Below, in pieces: positions 42,000 to 51,996 of a DNA stretch of 64,000 nt (position 1 is its first letter; each line of letters begins with the position of its first letter). Position numbers and translations under genes: made by a program. A model generated the notes under the pieces. The model was given only the letters and a program-made list of their open reading frames with translations. It ran no database searches and was not told the DNA's origin. The stretch is from Panacagrimonas sp046594215 (GTDB lineage Bacteria; Pseudomonadota; Gammaproteobacteria; Nevskiales; Nevskiaceae): NCBI GenBank assembly GCA_046594215.1, contig JBKJPX010000022.1, positions 1-64,000 of the forward strand, read 5' to 3'.

Positions 42000-42773
42000 T
42001 CAGTGCTTCGCGCGGGCCGCTTCGATCAGCTCCCGCAGCGCCCGGTAGCCGTCGACCAGGCGCGGGCCAGGGCGACCCAGGAACGCCTCCGTCACCGCGT
42101 ATATCCGGTCCTCGAGCACGGCGGGCACGGCTTCCCAGCCGGGCCGGCGCCGCACGATGTCGGCGCGGTAGTTGTGCAGCGGCACGCCGCACCAGGCCAT
42201 CACCACGATGTCCGGGTTCTGCGCGACGACCTGCTCGTCGGTGAGTGGCTGGCTCTTGCCCGCGATCGAGCGCCAGGGATTCACGCCGCCGGCCAGCTCT
42301 ATCAGGTCGCTGGCCCAGGAATCACGCGTCGGTGCAATCACGGGCTTGGGCCACCACTCGACGAGCACGCGGGGCGCGTCAGCTGCCACTGCAACGGGCG
42401 GCATCGCTGCGCGCATGCTGGCGATCAGGAGTTCGCCTCGCCCGGGCACGCCCAGGGCTTCGGCGATGCGCGCAATATCGCGGTAGACGTCCTCCAGGCT
42501 CAGCGGCTCGCAGACCAGGCTTCGCAGACCGACGGCCTCGAGCTCGGCGACGATCTTTTCGTGACCCGGCAGGGTCAGCGAGGTGAGCACGAGATCGGGC
42601 TTCAGTTCCTGCACGCGCGGCACGTCGAGCGACAGGTCGCGCCCGAGCTTGGGCAGCGCCCCGACCACCTCGACAGGGAAATCGGAATCCTGGTCGACGC
42701 CGACGAGCATGTGCGCGCAGCCCAGCGCGCAGACGATCTCCGTGTTGGAGCAGGTGTGCGAGACGACGCGCAT
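42000..42773 (-). CDS. cobalamin-binding protein (BtuF-like, no signal peptide)
   Basis: A protein of about 257 residues with the periplasmic-binding-protein fold seen in BtuF and related corrinoid binders (RVVSHTCSNTEIVCALGC, VGVDQDSDFP, KPDLVLTSLTLPGHEKI, NPDIVVMAWCGVPL). It has no signal sequence, so it is predicted cytoplasmic, as in the gammaproteobacterial homologues. ATG 42773 is preferred, with an in-frame GTG at 42779 next to the coaD stop. Binding of a corrinoid is inferred from the family and not visible in a motif. Confidence 0.85.
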   Translation of the reverse strand: MRVVSHTCSNTEIVCALGCAHMLVGVDQDSDFPVEVVGALPKLGRDLSLDVPRVQELKPDLVLTSLTLPGHEKIVAELEAVGLRSLVCEPLSLEDVYRDIARIAEALGVPGRGELLIASMRAAMPPVAVAADAPRVLVEWWPKPVIAPTRDSWASDLIELAGGVNPWRSIAGKSQPLTDEQVVAQNPDIVVMAWCGVPLHNYRADIVRRRPGWEAVPAVLEDRIYAVTEAFLGRPGPRLVDGYRALRELIEAARAKH

Positions 42774-42779
42774 GTTCAC

Positions 42780-43277
42780 TCAGCCCGTCTTCTTACGCCC
42801 GAACCTTTCCAGCAGCAGCGGGATCACGGGCGGCGGCACCAGCTTCTCGACCGGTGCGCCCAGGCTCGCCAGTTCGCGCACCAGGCTCGACGACAGGTGC
42901 GCGTACTCCGGCGCCGGCGTCAGCATCACGGTGTCCAGTTCCGGGTACAGGTCCCGGTTCATGACCGCCATCTGCTTCTCGTAGTCGACGTCGCCGACGT
43001 TGCGAACGCCGCGCACGAGCACGGTCACGCCATTGTCCCGCGCGAAGTCGACGACCAGCCCGCTGAATCCCTTGACCTCGACGTTCTTCAGATCGCGCGT
43101 GGCTTCCTCGATGAGCGCCACGCGTTCTTCGAGCGTGAACTTCGGGTTCTTGGCCACGTTGTGACCGACCGCGATGATCAGCTTGGGGAACATGCGCGCG
43201 GCGCGATGCATGATGTCGTTATGCCCTAGCGTGATCGGGTCGAAGCTGCCGGAGTACGCCGCGATGATGCTGCTCAT
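42780..43277 (-). CDS. coaD: phosphopantetheine adenylyltransferase
   Basis: A 165-residue nucleotidyltransferase of CoA synthesis that joins ATP and 4'-phosphopantetheine. Standard motifs: YSGSFDPITLGHNDIM (HxGH-type variant with TLGH), RGVRNVGDVDYE, and SSSLVRELA for phosphate binding. The start ATG 43277 overlaps the rsmD stop as ATGA. The rsmD-coaD pair is conserved in many bacteria. Nothing odd. Confidence 0.97.
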   Translation of the reverse strand: MSSIIAAYSGSFDPITLGHNDIMHRAARMFPKLIIAVGHNVAKNPKFTLEERVALIEEATRDLKNVEVKGFSGLVVDFARDNGVTVLVRGVRNVGDVDYEKQMAVMNRDLYPELDTVMLTPAPEYAHLSSSLVRELASLGAPVEKLVPPPVIPLLLERFGRKKTG

Positions 43278-43846
43278 GCGCTGGTTTCCTGCGTGTGCGT
43301 GAGGAGCCCGAAGCTTACCCGACCGGCACTTTTCTCCCGGAGCCAGCTGTAGCCCTGGGGCACCGGCGGCCGTTCTTCCTGCGGCCACTCGACATAGATG
43401 CGCGCCTCGGGCCTGAGCAGGCGCGGCAGCAGTGGCAGCGCGCGTGCGAGCAGGCCGCTCTCGTAGGGCGGATCGAGGAACACGACGTCGAAGGCCTCCC
43501 TGGGATGCGCCAGTTCGATCATGGCGTCGGCGTTGCGCACCTCCGCGCGCTCAGTTCCGCCGAGCTTGGCGACGGCGGCGGAAATCTTCGCGACCTGTTC
43601 GCGACCGGTCTCGACGAAGCGCACGAAGCCCGCGCCGCGCGACAGCGCCTCCAGCCCCAACGCGCCGCTTCCCGCGAACAGGTCCAGGCAGCGCGCGCCC
43701 TCGATGCGCGGCGCGAGCCAGTCGAAGATCGTCTGGCGGACGCGGTCGGGCGTGGGTCGCACGCCGTCAATCGCAGAAAATCCGACCAGGCGGCTGCGCC
43801 ACTGCCCACCGATGATGCGCAGCTCGCCAAGCTTGCGCGTACTCAT
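43274..43846 (-). CDS. rsmD: 16S rRNA m2G966 methyltransferase
   Basis: A 190-residue SAM-dependent methyltransferase. Motif I is LDLFAGSGALGLEALSRG and motif IV is VVFLDPPYESGL, the DPPY form expected for N2-guanine targets. It begins RIIGGQWRSRLVGF, the family's N-terminal RNA-binding segment. Coupled with coaD by a four-base overlap. Confidence 0.97.
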   Translation of the reverse strand: MSTRKLGELRIIGGQWRSRLVGFSAIDGVRPTPDRVRQTIFDWLAPRIEGARCLDLFAGSGALGLEALSRGAGFVRFVETGREQVAKISAAVAKLGGTERAEVRNADAMIELAHPREAFDVVFLDPPYESGLLARALPLLPRLLRPEARIYVEWPQEERPPVPQGYSWLREKSAGRVSFGLLTHTQETSA

Positions 43847-43978
43847 CCTGTCGGCGAGCCGGGCAGGCTCAAGCGCTGGTGCGGGCGGCGATGCCGGCGA
43901 TCGAACAGCGAACGAATCACGAGGCGCAGCATCGGCGCCGGAAACGGCAGGACAGGCGTTCGCACCGCAGCGGCGGCA

Positions 43979-45418
43979 TCAACCCTGCGTGCCGCCGACC
44001 GTGAGGCCGTCGATGCGCAGGCTCGGCTGGCCCACGCCGACCGGCACGCTCTGGCCGTCCTTTCCGCAGATGCCGATGCCGGCGTCGAGTTTCAGGTCGG
44101 TGCCGACCATCGAGACGCGGTTGAGCACCTCGGGGCCGTTGCCGACGAGCGTCGCACCCTTCACAGGACGCGTGATCTTGCCGTCCTCGATCAGGTAGGC
44201 CTCGGACGCCGAGAACACGAAGTTGCCCGAGGTGATGTCGACCTGGCCGCCGCCGAAGCTCACCGCGTAGATGCCGCGCGGAACCGAGGCGATGATCTCG
44301 GCGGGATCGTGCGGCCCCGCGAGCATGTAGGTGTTGGTCATGCGAGGCATCACGAGACTCGCGAAAGATTCGCGCCTCCCGTTGCCCGTGGTCTTCGTCT
44401 TCATCAGGCGCGCGTTGAGCGAGTCCTGGATGTAGCCCGTAAGGACGCCGTCCTCGATCAGGCGCGTGCAGTTGCTCTGGTTGCCCTCGTCGTCGAGGTT
44501 CAGCGAGCCGCGGCGTCCCGGCAAGGTGCCATCGTCGACCACGGTGCACAGCGGCGAGGCCACCTTCTGCCCCACCCGGCCCGAGAATGCCGAGGTGCCC
44601 TTGCGATTGAAGTCGCCTTCCAGTCCATGCCCCACCGCCTCGTGCAGCAGGATGCCGGGCCAGCCCGGGCCGAGAACGACGGTCATGGAACCCGCGGGCG
44701 CGGGAACCGAATCGAGCAGCACCAGCGCCTGGCGAACCGCCTCCGTCGCATACGTCTCGGGCAGGTCCTTGGTGAAGTAATCGAGCTCGGCGCGAGCACC
44801 GCCACCGACATGCGCCTGCTCACGCCGCCCGTTCTGTTCGACGATGACGGTGACGTCCATGCGCACCAGCGGCCGCACGTCCGCCGCGCGACGACCGTCA
44901 GCCCGCACCACCATCACGACTTCGTACTGCGCGGCGAGCGCGCACATGACCTGTTTGACGCGCGGATCTGCGGCACGCGCAGCGGCGTCGGCGCGACGAA
45001 GCAGCGCGAGCTTGGCGGGCGCATCGGCCGAGGCCGGCGGATCCACGGCCGGGTACAAGGAGCGGCCCAGCACGACGCGCTGCGGTGCGACCTGCGTGCC
45101 GCGCGAGTCGGCGACGATCGCACGTGACGCGCTCGCCGCTTCCATCAGCGCATCGAGCCGGATGTCTTCCGAATAGGCAAGCCCCTGCTTCTCGCCTGAG
45201 ATTGCGCGCACGCCCACGCCCTGCTCCACCGAGTGGCTGCCGGACTTGACGATGCCCTCCTCGAGCGACCAGTGCTCGGTGCGCGAGTACTGGAAGTACA
45301 GGTCCGCGTCTTCGGCGCCCGTCGACAGGGTCTCGCCCAGCACGCGGTCGAGGTGGCCCTCGTCGAGACCGGCGGGGTCCAGGAACTGTCGGCGGGCGGT
45401 TGCGAGTGCGTCGGTCAT
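43979..45418 (-). CDS. tldD: TldD metalloprotease subunit
   Basis: A 479-residue member of the TldD/PmbA pair that degrades unfolded or peptide-modified substrates (for example CcdA, microcin B17 precursor). The zinc motif is HEAVGHGLEGDF (HExxxH). Other family blocks are GGGQVDITSGNFVFSASEAYL and VGTDLKLDAGIGICGKDGQS. The start ATG 45418 (MTDALATARRQF) is the best supported; a longer frame from 45469 lacks a Shine-Dalgarno. The pmbA partner is not in the window. Gap to rsmD is 132 bases with no gene. Confidence 0.95.
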   Translation of the reverse strand: MTDALATARRQFLDPAGLDEGHLDRVLGETLSTGAEDADLYFQYSRTEHWSLEEGIVKSGSHSVEQGVGVRAISGEKQGLAYSEDIRLDALMEAASASRAIVADSRGTQVAPQRVVLGRSLYPAVDPPASADAPAKLALLRRADAAARAADPRVKQVMCALAAQYEVVMVVRADGRRAADVRPLVRMDVTVIVEQNGRREQAHVGGGARAELDYFTKDLPETYATEAVRQALVLLDSVPAPAGSMTVVLGPGWPGILLHEAVGHGLEGDFNRKGTSAFSGRVGQKVASPLCTVVDDGTLPGRRGSLNLDDEGNQSNCTRLIEDGVLTGYIQDSLNARLMKTKTTGNGRRESFASLVMPRMTNTYMLAGPHDPAEIIASVPRGIYAVSFGGGQVDITSGNFVFSASEAYLIEDGKITRPVKGATLVGNGPEVLNRVSMVGTDLKLDAGIGICGKDGQSVPVGVGQPSLRIDGLTVGGTQG

Positions 45419-45612
45419 GAGGCTGCTACGGACATGAAAAGAATGCCGTAGCAGCCTAACAGACCGCACCCTTCAGACCGGCGGACTGAGGGAGGGTCAT
45501 CCTGCCGCTATCAACCGGCTCGATCGAAACGCAAGGCTGGTCGCGTGCGATTCTCTACACCGGCCGATAATCGGCGCCTGCCCCAACCTTCATGACCCGA
45601 ACAGGAGCACCC

Positions 45613-46431
45613 GTGACCTCAGCCTTCGACTACTCCGGCAAGAACGTATTCATCGCAGGCGGCACCAGCGGCATCAATCTCGGCATCGCGCATGCCTTCG
45701 CCCGCGCAGGCGCCAAGGTGACGGTGGCCTCGCGCTCGCCCGAGAAGGTCAGTGCAGCGGTGGAAGCACTCAAGGCGCATGGCGGCGAAGTCGCAGGTCA
45801 CGCACTCGACGTGCGCGAGTACGCCAAGGTCGAAGAAGCGTTCAAGGCCACGAAAGCCGCGTTCGGGTCGATCGACGTGCTGATCTCCGGCGCCGCCGGC
45901 AACTTCCCCGCCCCTGCCCTGGGCATCTCGCCCAACGGCTTCAAGTCGGTGGTCGACATCGACCTGATGGGCACCTTCCACGTGCTGCGCGCCGCTTTTC
46001 CCTATCTCACCAAGCCCGGCGCGAGCCTGATCAACATTTCCGCGCCGCAGGCCTTCCTGCCGATGGAGTTCCAGATGCACGTCTGCGCCGCAAAGGCCGG
46101 CGTCGACATGATCACGCGCGTGGCCGCACTCGAATGGGGGCCCGCCGGCGTCCGCGTGAACTCGGTCGTGCCGGGTCCGATCCAGGACACCGAGGGCATG
46201 CGTCGCCTCGCGCCAACCGCCGCGGCAGTGCAGCTTGCGATCGACAGCGTGCCGATCAAGAAGCTGGGCACCGTCGACAACATCGCCGACGCCTGCCTGT
46301 GGCTGTCGAGCCCGATGGCGTCATACGTCAGCGGCGTGGTGCTGCCCGTAGACGGTGGCTGGAGCCTGGGCGGCGCGCAGACGCTGGGCAAGGGACTGAC
46401 GGAAGTGCTGGGCGGGGCGAAGAAGCCGTAA
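45613..46431 (+). CDS. SDR oxidoreductase, 2,4-dienoyl-CoA-reductase-like
   Basis: An SDR of 272 residues. The cofactor motif GGTSGINLGIA and VASRSPEKV (Arg favouring NADPH) are clear. The active-site stretch is ISAPQAFLPMEFQMHVCAAKAG with the conserved Lys but without the YxxxK Tyr, as in 2,4-dienoyl-CoA reductases, so the chemistry probably is reduction of a dienoyl-CoA or related substrate. GTG 45613, after an AGGAG (45603-45607) spaced by five bases, is a better start than the upstream ATG at 45592. The gene is alone. Confidence 0.85.
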   Translation: MTSAFDYSGKNVFIAGGTSGINLGIAHAFARAGAKVTVASRSPEKVSAAVEALKAHGGEVAGHALDVREYAKVEEAFKATKAAFGSIDVLISGAAGNFPAPALGISPNGFKSVVDIDLMGTFHVLRAAFPYLTKPGASLINISAPQAFLPMEFQMHVCAAKAGVDMITRVAALEWGPAGVRVNSVVPGPIQDTEGMRRLAPTAAAVQLAIDSVPIKKLGTVDNIADACLWLSSPMASYVSGVVLPVDGGWSLGGAQTLGKGLTEVLGGAKKP

Positions 46432-46435
46432 CGCT

Positions 46436-46447
46436 GCCCGGACGCAG
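46436..46447. repeat. REP-like repeat, degenerate copy
   Basis: GCCCGGACGCAG is shared with the palindrome at 33024; the right arm is degraded (CTCCGAC). It sits between the SDR stop and the convergent phosphoesterase stop. Confidence 0.4.
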
Positions 46448-46500
46448 CTCCGACATCGAAGGAACCCCGGACTTCGCCTGGGCTAAGATTTTTGGCCGTC

Positions 46501-48300
46501 TCAGAAAGGCATCTTGAACGTCAGCTCCACGTTCCGATCCGCCGGAGTGCCCTGTCGCGTACCGCCCTGCGAGCACAGCACGCCGAGATCGGCCTCGCTG
46601 AGCACCGACGTCAGCGAGGCGGGATCGGCGAGGTAGAGCGCACAACGATCGTCAGCCATCGCGAGCCGTCGCGAATTCTCGTAGCCGTGCCCCAGGATTG
46701 GGCCGCGGATCGTGCCGGTGCCGTCCCGGTTGTCGAACACTTCGATCAGGCGCTGCTCCTGCGGGTAATCGATCAGCGACGCGGTCTCGATCTGCCAGAA
46801 GCCGTTGCACGCGCCCGGGCCCTTGCAGGTGACCGGCGCGCTGATGGCGCCGTTGGTGCCGACGCCGTTGGCGACCTTGAACGGCCGTACGCGGTGCCGG
46901 TGCGTGTGCCCGGCGACCCACGCGATCAGGTTCGGATAGCTGCCGAGCAGGCCGTCGAGCTCCACCGCGGTCACGTCCACGGGAACCAGGGCCGCGAAGC
47001 TGCCGTACTCGGCGAACGTGAGGTCCGGGTGATGCGTGAACACCATCACCAGCTGCTGGCGCGCCAGCGCCTGCTGCAACTGTGCGTCCAGCCACTGGAA
47101 CTGCGTGCGGTCCAGGCCGCCGTCGGCCAACGCGGCCGGGTTGCGCAGCAGTTCCGTCGGAATACGCGGATCGACGCCGTCGATGATCGTGTTGAGCACG
47201 ATCATGCGGAACTTCCCGCCCGCGGCGTCGAAGGCGTAGTAGCCGTCGTTGCGATCGTCGGCGTCGAGCAGGCGCGCCGGCTCCACGTTCGCGAAGCCGT
47301 GCCCGATCGGGCCGGGTCGCGACGAGCTGTAGAAGAACTCCCGCACGAACTCGGCTTGCCGCGTCATGAAGTGACGACCAAATGCGAACGCAGCTTCGTT
47401 AATGCCCAGCTGCAGCGGCAAGGTGCCGCGCACGTAACCATCGTGGTTGCCGAACACCACGTACCAGGGCATCTCGAGGCGGTTGTTGATGCAGCCGGGC
47501 GCGTCGGCGTTGCAGCGCAGGCTCTGCGGCAAGCCGGGCGCGCGGTTGGCGGTCTGCCGCCCCACGTCCGTGCTCCCATCGGTGGCCCGACCCAGGATCG
47601 ATGAGGTCTGCGTCGCGGTGATCTGCAGCAGGGTGCGCGTGGCCAAGGGCTGGAACAACAGGTTGGTCGGATCCGGGTCGGGTGTCTGCGTGTCCGCTAC
47701 GCCGCGGCCGGTGAAGCGTGTGCAGGTCAGGGCCAGTACCGCCTCGGGCGTGCCGGCCGGCTGCTGGGCGCGACAGATCTGCTCGAAGCTGCTGATCTGA
47801 TCGTAGGTGCCATCGAGATTGTCGATGAAGCGGCGCAGCTCGCCGACCGTGGTGAGGTCGGCGCTGTCGCCTGTGACGATGCTGAACTCGGAGGGGAAAT
47901 CCTTGTTGCAGGCGTTGATGCGCCCCGTGAGGTCGTTAAGCACCTCGTCCGAATACTCCTCCTGGAAGCGCATCGCCGACTCGAACTGCACGTTCAGCGG
48001 GTCGATGATGGAGGCTCCGATCACCGACTGGCCGTCGTCGTCGATGATGTGGTCGTCGGTGAGCTGCACGAAGCGCAGCATCAGCCTGGCTGACGGCGAA
48101 CGTGCGCCCACGTTGATCTCCTGTCGCGTGACGGCCGGTTCGCTGATGAGCGCGGCACAGTTCGCGGGTTCGCTGCTCTTGCTCCCGGAGGACGCGCTCG
48201 TGTTGGAGCCGGAACTGCAGGCGGCGATGCCGAGCGCCAGGCCCGCGACCGCAAGGCCGCGCACGCAGAATGACCAACCGCCCGATCGATGCATCTCCAT
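46501..48300 (-). CDS. lipoprotein metallophosphoesterase
   Basis: A 599-residue exported calcineurin-like phosphoesterase. The signal ends AGLALGIAACSSG (lipobox with modified Cys), followed by a Ser-rich spacer. Metal ligands are visible in FVQLTDDHIIDDD, SIVTGDSADL, YVVFGNHDGYVRG, MVFTHHPDLTF and VAGHTHRHRV. The middle of the protein carries a long insertion (about residues 170-270). Start ATG 48300 follows a GGGAG; ATG 48294 is an alternative. It may be a phosphodiesterase or phosphatase acting on an extracellular phospholipid or nucleotide. The gene is divergent from ackA. Confidence 0.87.
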   Translation of the reverse strand: MEMHRSGGWSFCVRGLAVAGLALGIAACSSGSNTSASSGSKSSEPANCAALISEPAVTRQEINVGARSPSARLMLRFVQLTDDHIIDDDGQSVIGASIIDPLNVQFESAMRFQEEYSDEVLNDLTGRINACNKDFPSEFSIVTGDSADLTTVGELRRFIDNLDGTYDQISSFEQICRAQQPAGTPEAVLALTCTRFTGRGVADTQTPDPDPTNLLFQPLATRTLLQITATQTSSILGRATDGSTDVGRQTANRAPGLPQSLRCNADAPGCINNRLEMPWYVVFGNHDGYVRGTLPLQLGINEAAFAFGRHFMTRQAEFVREFFYSSSRPGPIGHGFANVEPARLLDADDRNDGYYAFDAAGGKFRMIVLNTIIDGVDPRIPTELLRNPAALADGGLDRTQFQWLDAQLQQALARQQLVMVFTHHPDLTFAEYGSFAALVPVDVTAVELDGLLGSYPNLIAWVAGHTHRHRVRPFKVANGVGTNGAISAPVTCKGPGACNGFWQIETASLIDYPQEQRLIEVFDNRDGTGTIRGPILGHGYENSRRLAMADDRCALYLADPASLTSVLSEADLGVLCSQGGTRQGTPADRNVELTFKMPF

Positions 48301-48476
48301 GTCATCCACTCCCTCGCCCCGCCCGCCCATTCCGGGCCGGGTGAACATGGCATAGACCGGGTACGGACGAAACTCGCGTTAATTGCCCACCCCGGCGGGA
48401 ACCAGGGATCTTTGCGTTCCCGCTTTGCGAGTAACCTCCAAGGCCCCGCCCCGGATGCGCCGCCGTCAGAACTGGA

Positions 48477-49583
48477 ATGCACGTGCTGGCGTTGAACAGC
48501 GGTTCGTCGACGCTAAAATTCGGCCTCTACCGAGTCCAGGGCGAGCAGCTGCGTGAGCTGGCGTCCGAAACCCTGGAGCACCCCGATCGCGACGGGCTCA
48601 TGGCGCGTGTCGAGCGGGTCCTGCTCGATGGGAACCTGCCGCGGCCCGACGCCATTGGCCACCGGATCGTTCACGGCGGTCCCTCGCTTCCGGCTCACTG
48701 CCTGATCGATGCCGCCGTCCTGCGCCATCTCATGGACGCAACCGGCTTCGCACCCCTGCACATGCCGGCCGCCCTGTCCCTGCTGGACCAGGTGCGAGCC
48801 CAGTTCCCGGAGCTTCCGCAGGTCGCGTGCTTCGACACGAGCTTTCACGCGGGCATGCCGCAGGTCGCGCAGGTCCTCGCGTTGCCACGCGAGCTCCGAT
48901 CGTCGGGCATCCGCCGCTACGGCTTCCACGGCCTGTCCTGCGAATCGATCTTGCACCAGCTTGCGCCGGACCCGCCGGCGCGCGTCGTGATTGCGCATCT
49001 CGGCAGCGGCGCCAGCGTCACCGCGGTGCGCGACGGACGATCCGTGGACACCAGCATGGGCCTGACCCCCAGCGGCGGGATCATCATGGCGACGCGCAGC
49101 GGAGATCTCGATCCCGGCGTGCTGTTCCACCTGATGCGCAGCGGGGGCCTCGACGTGGAGGCGCTGGAGCAGCTGCTGAACCATCGCTCCGGCTTGCTGG
49201 GCATCTCCGGACTCAGCCGCGACATGCGGGAACTGCACCGGGCCGAATCCTCGAACCCCGACGCGGCGCTCGCGATCCGCATGTTCTGCAGCTCGGTGCG
49301 CAAACAGATCGCCGGCATGATCACGGCGCTGGATGGAATCGACGCGCTGATCTTCACCGGCGGCATCGGCGAGCATGATCCTGCGATTCGCGCGGAGATC
49401 TGCGCGGGCCTGTCGTGGATGGGCATCGCGCTGGACGATGCCAGGAACCGGGCCGCGAACGATCCGCTGAACAGCCCCTCGTCGCGCTGCGCGATCCGGG
49501 TTCTCGCGTCATGCGAAGACGAGCAGATCGCCCGTCACACCGAGGCCTTGGTGCGGACACTGGACAGGCCGCCCTTCCCGTAG
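48477..49583 (+). CDS. ackA: acetate kinase (acetate/propionate kinase family)
   Basis: A 368-residue acetokinase, converting acetyl phosphate and ADP to acetate and ATP. Motifs: LALNSGSSTLKF, GHRIVHGG, YGFHGLSCESI, AHLGSGASVTAV, DTSMGLTPSGGI and FTGGIGEHDP. It is shorter than E. coli AckA (about 400). It converges on the phosphoketolase gene with 25 bases between stops. Together they form the acetyl-phosphate branch of the phosphoketolase pathway. Confidence 0.95.
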   Translation: MHVLALNSGSSTLKFGLYRVQGEQLRELASETLEHPDRDGLMARVERVLLDGNLPRPDAIGHRIVHGGPSLPAHCLIDAAVLRHLMDATGFAPLHMPAALSLLDQVRAQFPELPQVACFDTSFHAGMPQVAQVLALPRELRSSGIRRYGFHGLSCESILHQLAPDPPARVVIAHLGSGASVTAVRDGRSVDTSMGLTPSGGIIMATRSGDLDPGVLFHLMRSGGLDVEALEQLLNHRSGLLGISGLSRDMRELHRAESSNPDAALAIRMFCSSVRKQIAGMITALDGIDALIFTGGIGEHDPAIRAEICAGLSWMGIALDDARNRAANDPLNSPSSRCAIRVLASCEDEQIARHTEALVRTLDRPPFP

Positions 49584-49608
49584 CGCGGTTCCAGACCGCT
49601 CCGGGCCC

Positions 49609-51996
49609 TCAGCCCGCAGTCGCTGCAACCGGAGCCGCGGGCCAAACCCAGTTGCGTACCTCCGGCAGATCCTGGCCGTGACGACGAATGTACACGCGGT
49701 GCAGCGCCAGCTTCTCCAGCAACGCGCGCTTGAGCTCGATGCCCTGCGCACCCGTGAGCGGCAAGCGATCGATGCAGTCGATGGCCAGGTGGAAGCGATC
49801 GAGATCGTTCAGGACGGTCATGTCGAACGCCGTCGTGATCGTGCCCTCCTCCTTGTAGCCGCGCACGTGGATGTTGTGATGATTCGTGCGGCGATAGGTC
49901 AGGCGGTGAATCAGCCAGGGATAGGCGTGAAACGCGAAGATCACCGGCCGGTCCCGCGTGAACAGCGCGTCGAAGTCCACGTCGCTCAAGCCGTGGGGGT
50001 GTTCGATCGCCGGCTGCAGGCGCATCAGGTCGACGACGTTGACCACGCGGATCTTCAGCCAGGGCATCGATGCCCGCAAGATCGACACCGCGGCCAGCGT
50101 CTCCAGCGTCGGCACGTCGCCGCAGCAGGCCATCACCACATCGGGCTCCGCGCCTTCATCGCTGCTCGCCCATTGCCAGATGCCGATGCCGGCCGCGCAG
50201 TGATCAGCCGCAGCCTCAATGCCCAGCCACTGCGGCGAAGGATGCTTGCCCGCGATCACGACGTTCACGTAGTGACGGCTGCGCAGGCAGTGGTCCATCA
50301 CCGACAACAGGCAGTTGGCATCCGGCGGCAGGTACACCCGGACCACCCCGGCCTTCTTGTTCACGACGTGATCGATGAACCCGGGATCCTGGTGCGAGAA
50401 GCCGTTGTGATCCTGTCGCCACACGTGCGAGGCGAGGAGGTAGTTGAGCGAGGCGATCTTCGGCCGCCACGGCAGTGCTGCCGAGACCTTCAACCACTTG
50501 GCGTGCTGATTGAACATCGAGTCGACGAGATGGATGAACGCTTCGTAGCAGTTGAAGAGTCCATGGCGGCCCGTGAGCAGGTAGCCTTCCAGCCAGCCCT
50601 CGCACTGGTGCTCGCTGAGCATCTCCATCACGCGCCCGCTGTGCGCGAGGTTCTCGTCACCCTCGACGACGGCGGCGTTCCACTGCCGGTTCGTGACTTC
50701 GAACAGCGCTTCGAGGCCGTTCGAAGCCGTCTCGTCCGGACCGAAGACGCGGAAGTTGCGCTCCTCTTCGTTGAACTTCACGACGTCGCGCAGGAACCGT
50801 CCCAAAACGCGCGTATCGCCGCCGCCGCGAATACCCGGCGTCGGTACGTCGATTCCGTAATCGTGGAAATCCGGCAGGCGCAGGTCGCGCAGAAGCCGTC
50901 CGCCGTTGGCATGCGGGTTTGCGCCCATCCTGCGGTCGCCTTGGGGCGCCAGTTCCGCGATGGACGGCTCGAGCCGCCCATCGCGGTCGAAGAGTTCCTC
51001 CGGGCGATAGCTTTTCAGCCAGGTCTCCAGCAGTTCGAGGTGACCCGGGTGCGTGGAGGGATCGGAGATGGGGATCTGGTGCGCGTGCGAGGTGCCCTCC
51101 ACCCGCTTGCCGTCCACCCACCTGGGTCCTGTCCAACCCTTCGGCGAGGCCAGCACGATCATCGGCCAGCGCGGCCGTTCCGCGGATCCTTTGGCTCTCG
51201 CCTCGCGCTGGACGGATTGGATGTGGTCGATCGCCACGTCGAGCGCCGCCGCCATCGCCACGTGCATGGCGCCCGGCTCATGCCCCTCGACGAAGATGGG
51301 CGTCCAGCCGTAGCCGCGCAGCAGTTGCTCGAGTTCCTCGCGCGTGATGCGGGCCAGCAGCGTCGGGTTGGCGATCTTGTAACCGTTGAGGTGCAGGATC
51401 GGCAGCACCGCGCCATCCGTCACCGGGTCCAGGAACTTGTTCGAGTGCCAGGCCGTGGCCAGGGGACCAGTTTCCGCCTCGCCGTCGCCAATGACGCAGG
51501 CGACGATCAGCGAGGGGTTGTCGAATACAGCGCCGAAGGCGTGGCTCAGCGAATAGCCGAGCTCGCCGCCCTCGTGGATCGAGCCGGGGCACTCGGGCGA
51601 CGCATGGCTGGGGATGCCGCCAGGAAACGAGAATTGAAGGAATAGTTTCTGCAGGCCCGCCTCATCCTGTGAGATGCCGGGGTAGATCTCGCTGTAGGTG
51701 CCTTCCAGGTAGGTGTTGGCGACGACCGCCGGCCCCCCGTGCCCCGGCCCGGAAACGTAGATCATGTCGAGGTCGTACTGGGCGATCACCCGGTTCAAGT
51801 GCGCGTAGATGAAGTTCTGACCCGGCGTGGTGCCCCAGTGACCGAGCAGCATGGACTTCACGTCGCGCAGTTCCAGCGGTCGCCGCAACAGCGGGTTGTC
51901 GAACAGGTAGAGCTGGCCCACCGACAGGTAGTTCGCCGCGCGCCACCAGGCGTCGATCTTCAGGAGAAGCCCGGGGGAAAGCGCGTGGCTGCTCAT
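49609..51996 (-). CDS. xfp: xylulose-5-phosphate/fructose-6-phosphate phosphoketolase
   Basis: A 795-residue thiamine-diphosphate enzyme that cleaves xylulose 5-phosphate (and often fructose 6-phosphate) to acetyl phosphate. Motifs: YVSGPGHGGPAVVANTYLEG, the TPP-binding GDGEAETGPLATAWHSNKF, HLNGYKIANPTLLARI, HRLTYRRTNHHNIHVRGYKEEG and GTITTAFDM. Length and start (MSSHALSPGLLLKIDAWWR) are standard. The convergent ackA gene is its metabolic partner. Whether the organism ferments pentoses this way or uses it as a shunt is not decided here. Confidence 0.97.
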   Translation of the reverse strand: MSSHALSPGLLLKIDAWWRAANYLSVGQLYLFDNPLLRRPLELRDVKSMLLGHWGTTPGQNFIYAHLNRVIAQYDLDMIYVSGPGHGGPAVVANTYLEGTYSEIYPGISQDEAGLQKLFLQFSFPGGIPSHASPECPGSIHEGGELGYSLSHAFGAVFDNPSLIVACVIGDGEAETGPLATAWHSNKFLDPVTDGAVLPILHLNGYKIANPTLLARITREELEQLLRGYGWTPIFVEGHEPGAMHVAMAAALDVAIDHIQSVQREARAKGSAERPRWPMIVLASPKGWTGPRWVDGKRVEGTSHAHQIPISDPSTHPGHLELLETWLKSYRPEELFDRDGRLEPSIAELAPQGDRRMGANPHANGGRLLRDLRLPDFHDYGIDVPTPGIRGGGDTRVLGRFLRDVVKFNEEERNFRVFGPDETASNGLEALFEVTNRQWNAAVVEGDENLAHSGRVMEMLSEHQCEGWLEGYLLTGRHGLFNCYEAFIHLVDSMFNQHAKWLKVSAALPWRPKIASLNYLLASHVWRQDHNGFSHQDPGFIDHVVNKKAGVVRVYLPPDANCLLSVMDHCLRSRHYVNVVIAGKHPSPQWLGIEAAADHCAAGIGIWQWASSDEGAEPDVVMACCGDVPTLETLAAVSILRASMPWLKIRVVNVVDLMRLQPAIEHPHGLSDVDFDALFTRDRPVIFAFHAYPWLIHRLTYRRTNHHNIHVRGYKEEGTITTAFDMTVLNDLDRFHLAIDCIDRLPLTGAQGIELKRALLEKLALHRVYIRRHGQDLPEVRNWVWPAAPVAATAG

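Noticed and set aside
49585..49599. Hairpin GCGGT-TCCAG-ACCGC between ackA and xfp as a terminator
   Set aside because: Only a five-base stem with no T tract, too weak to claim.
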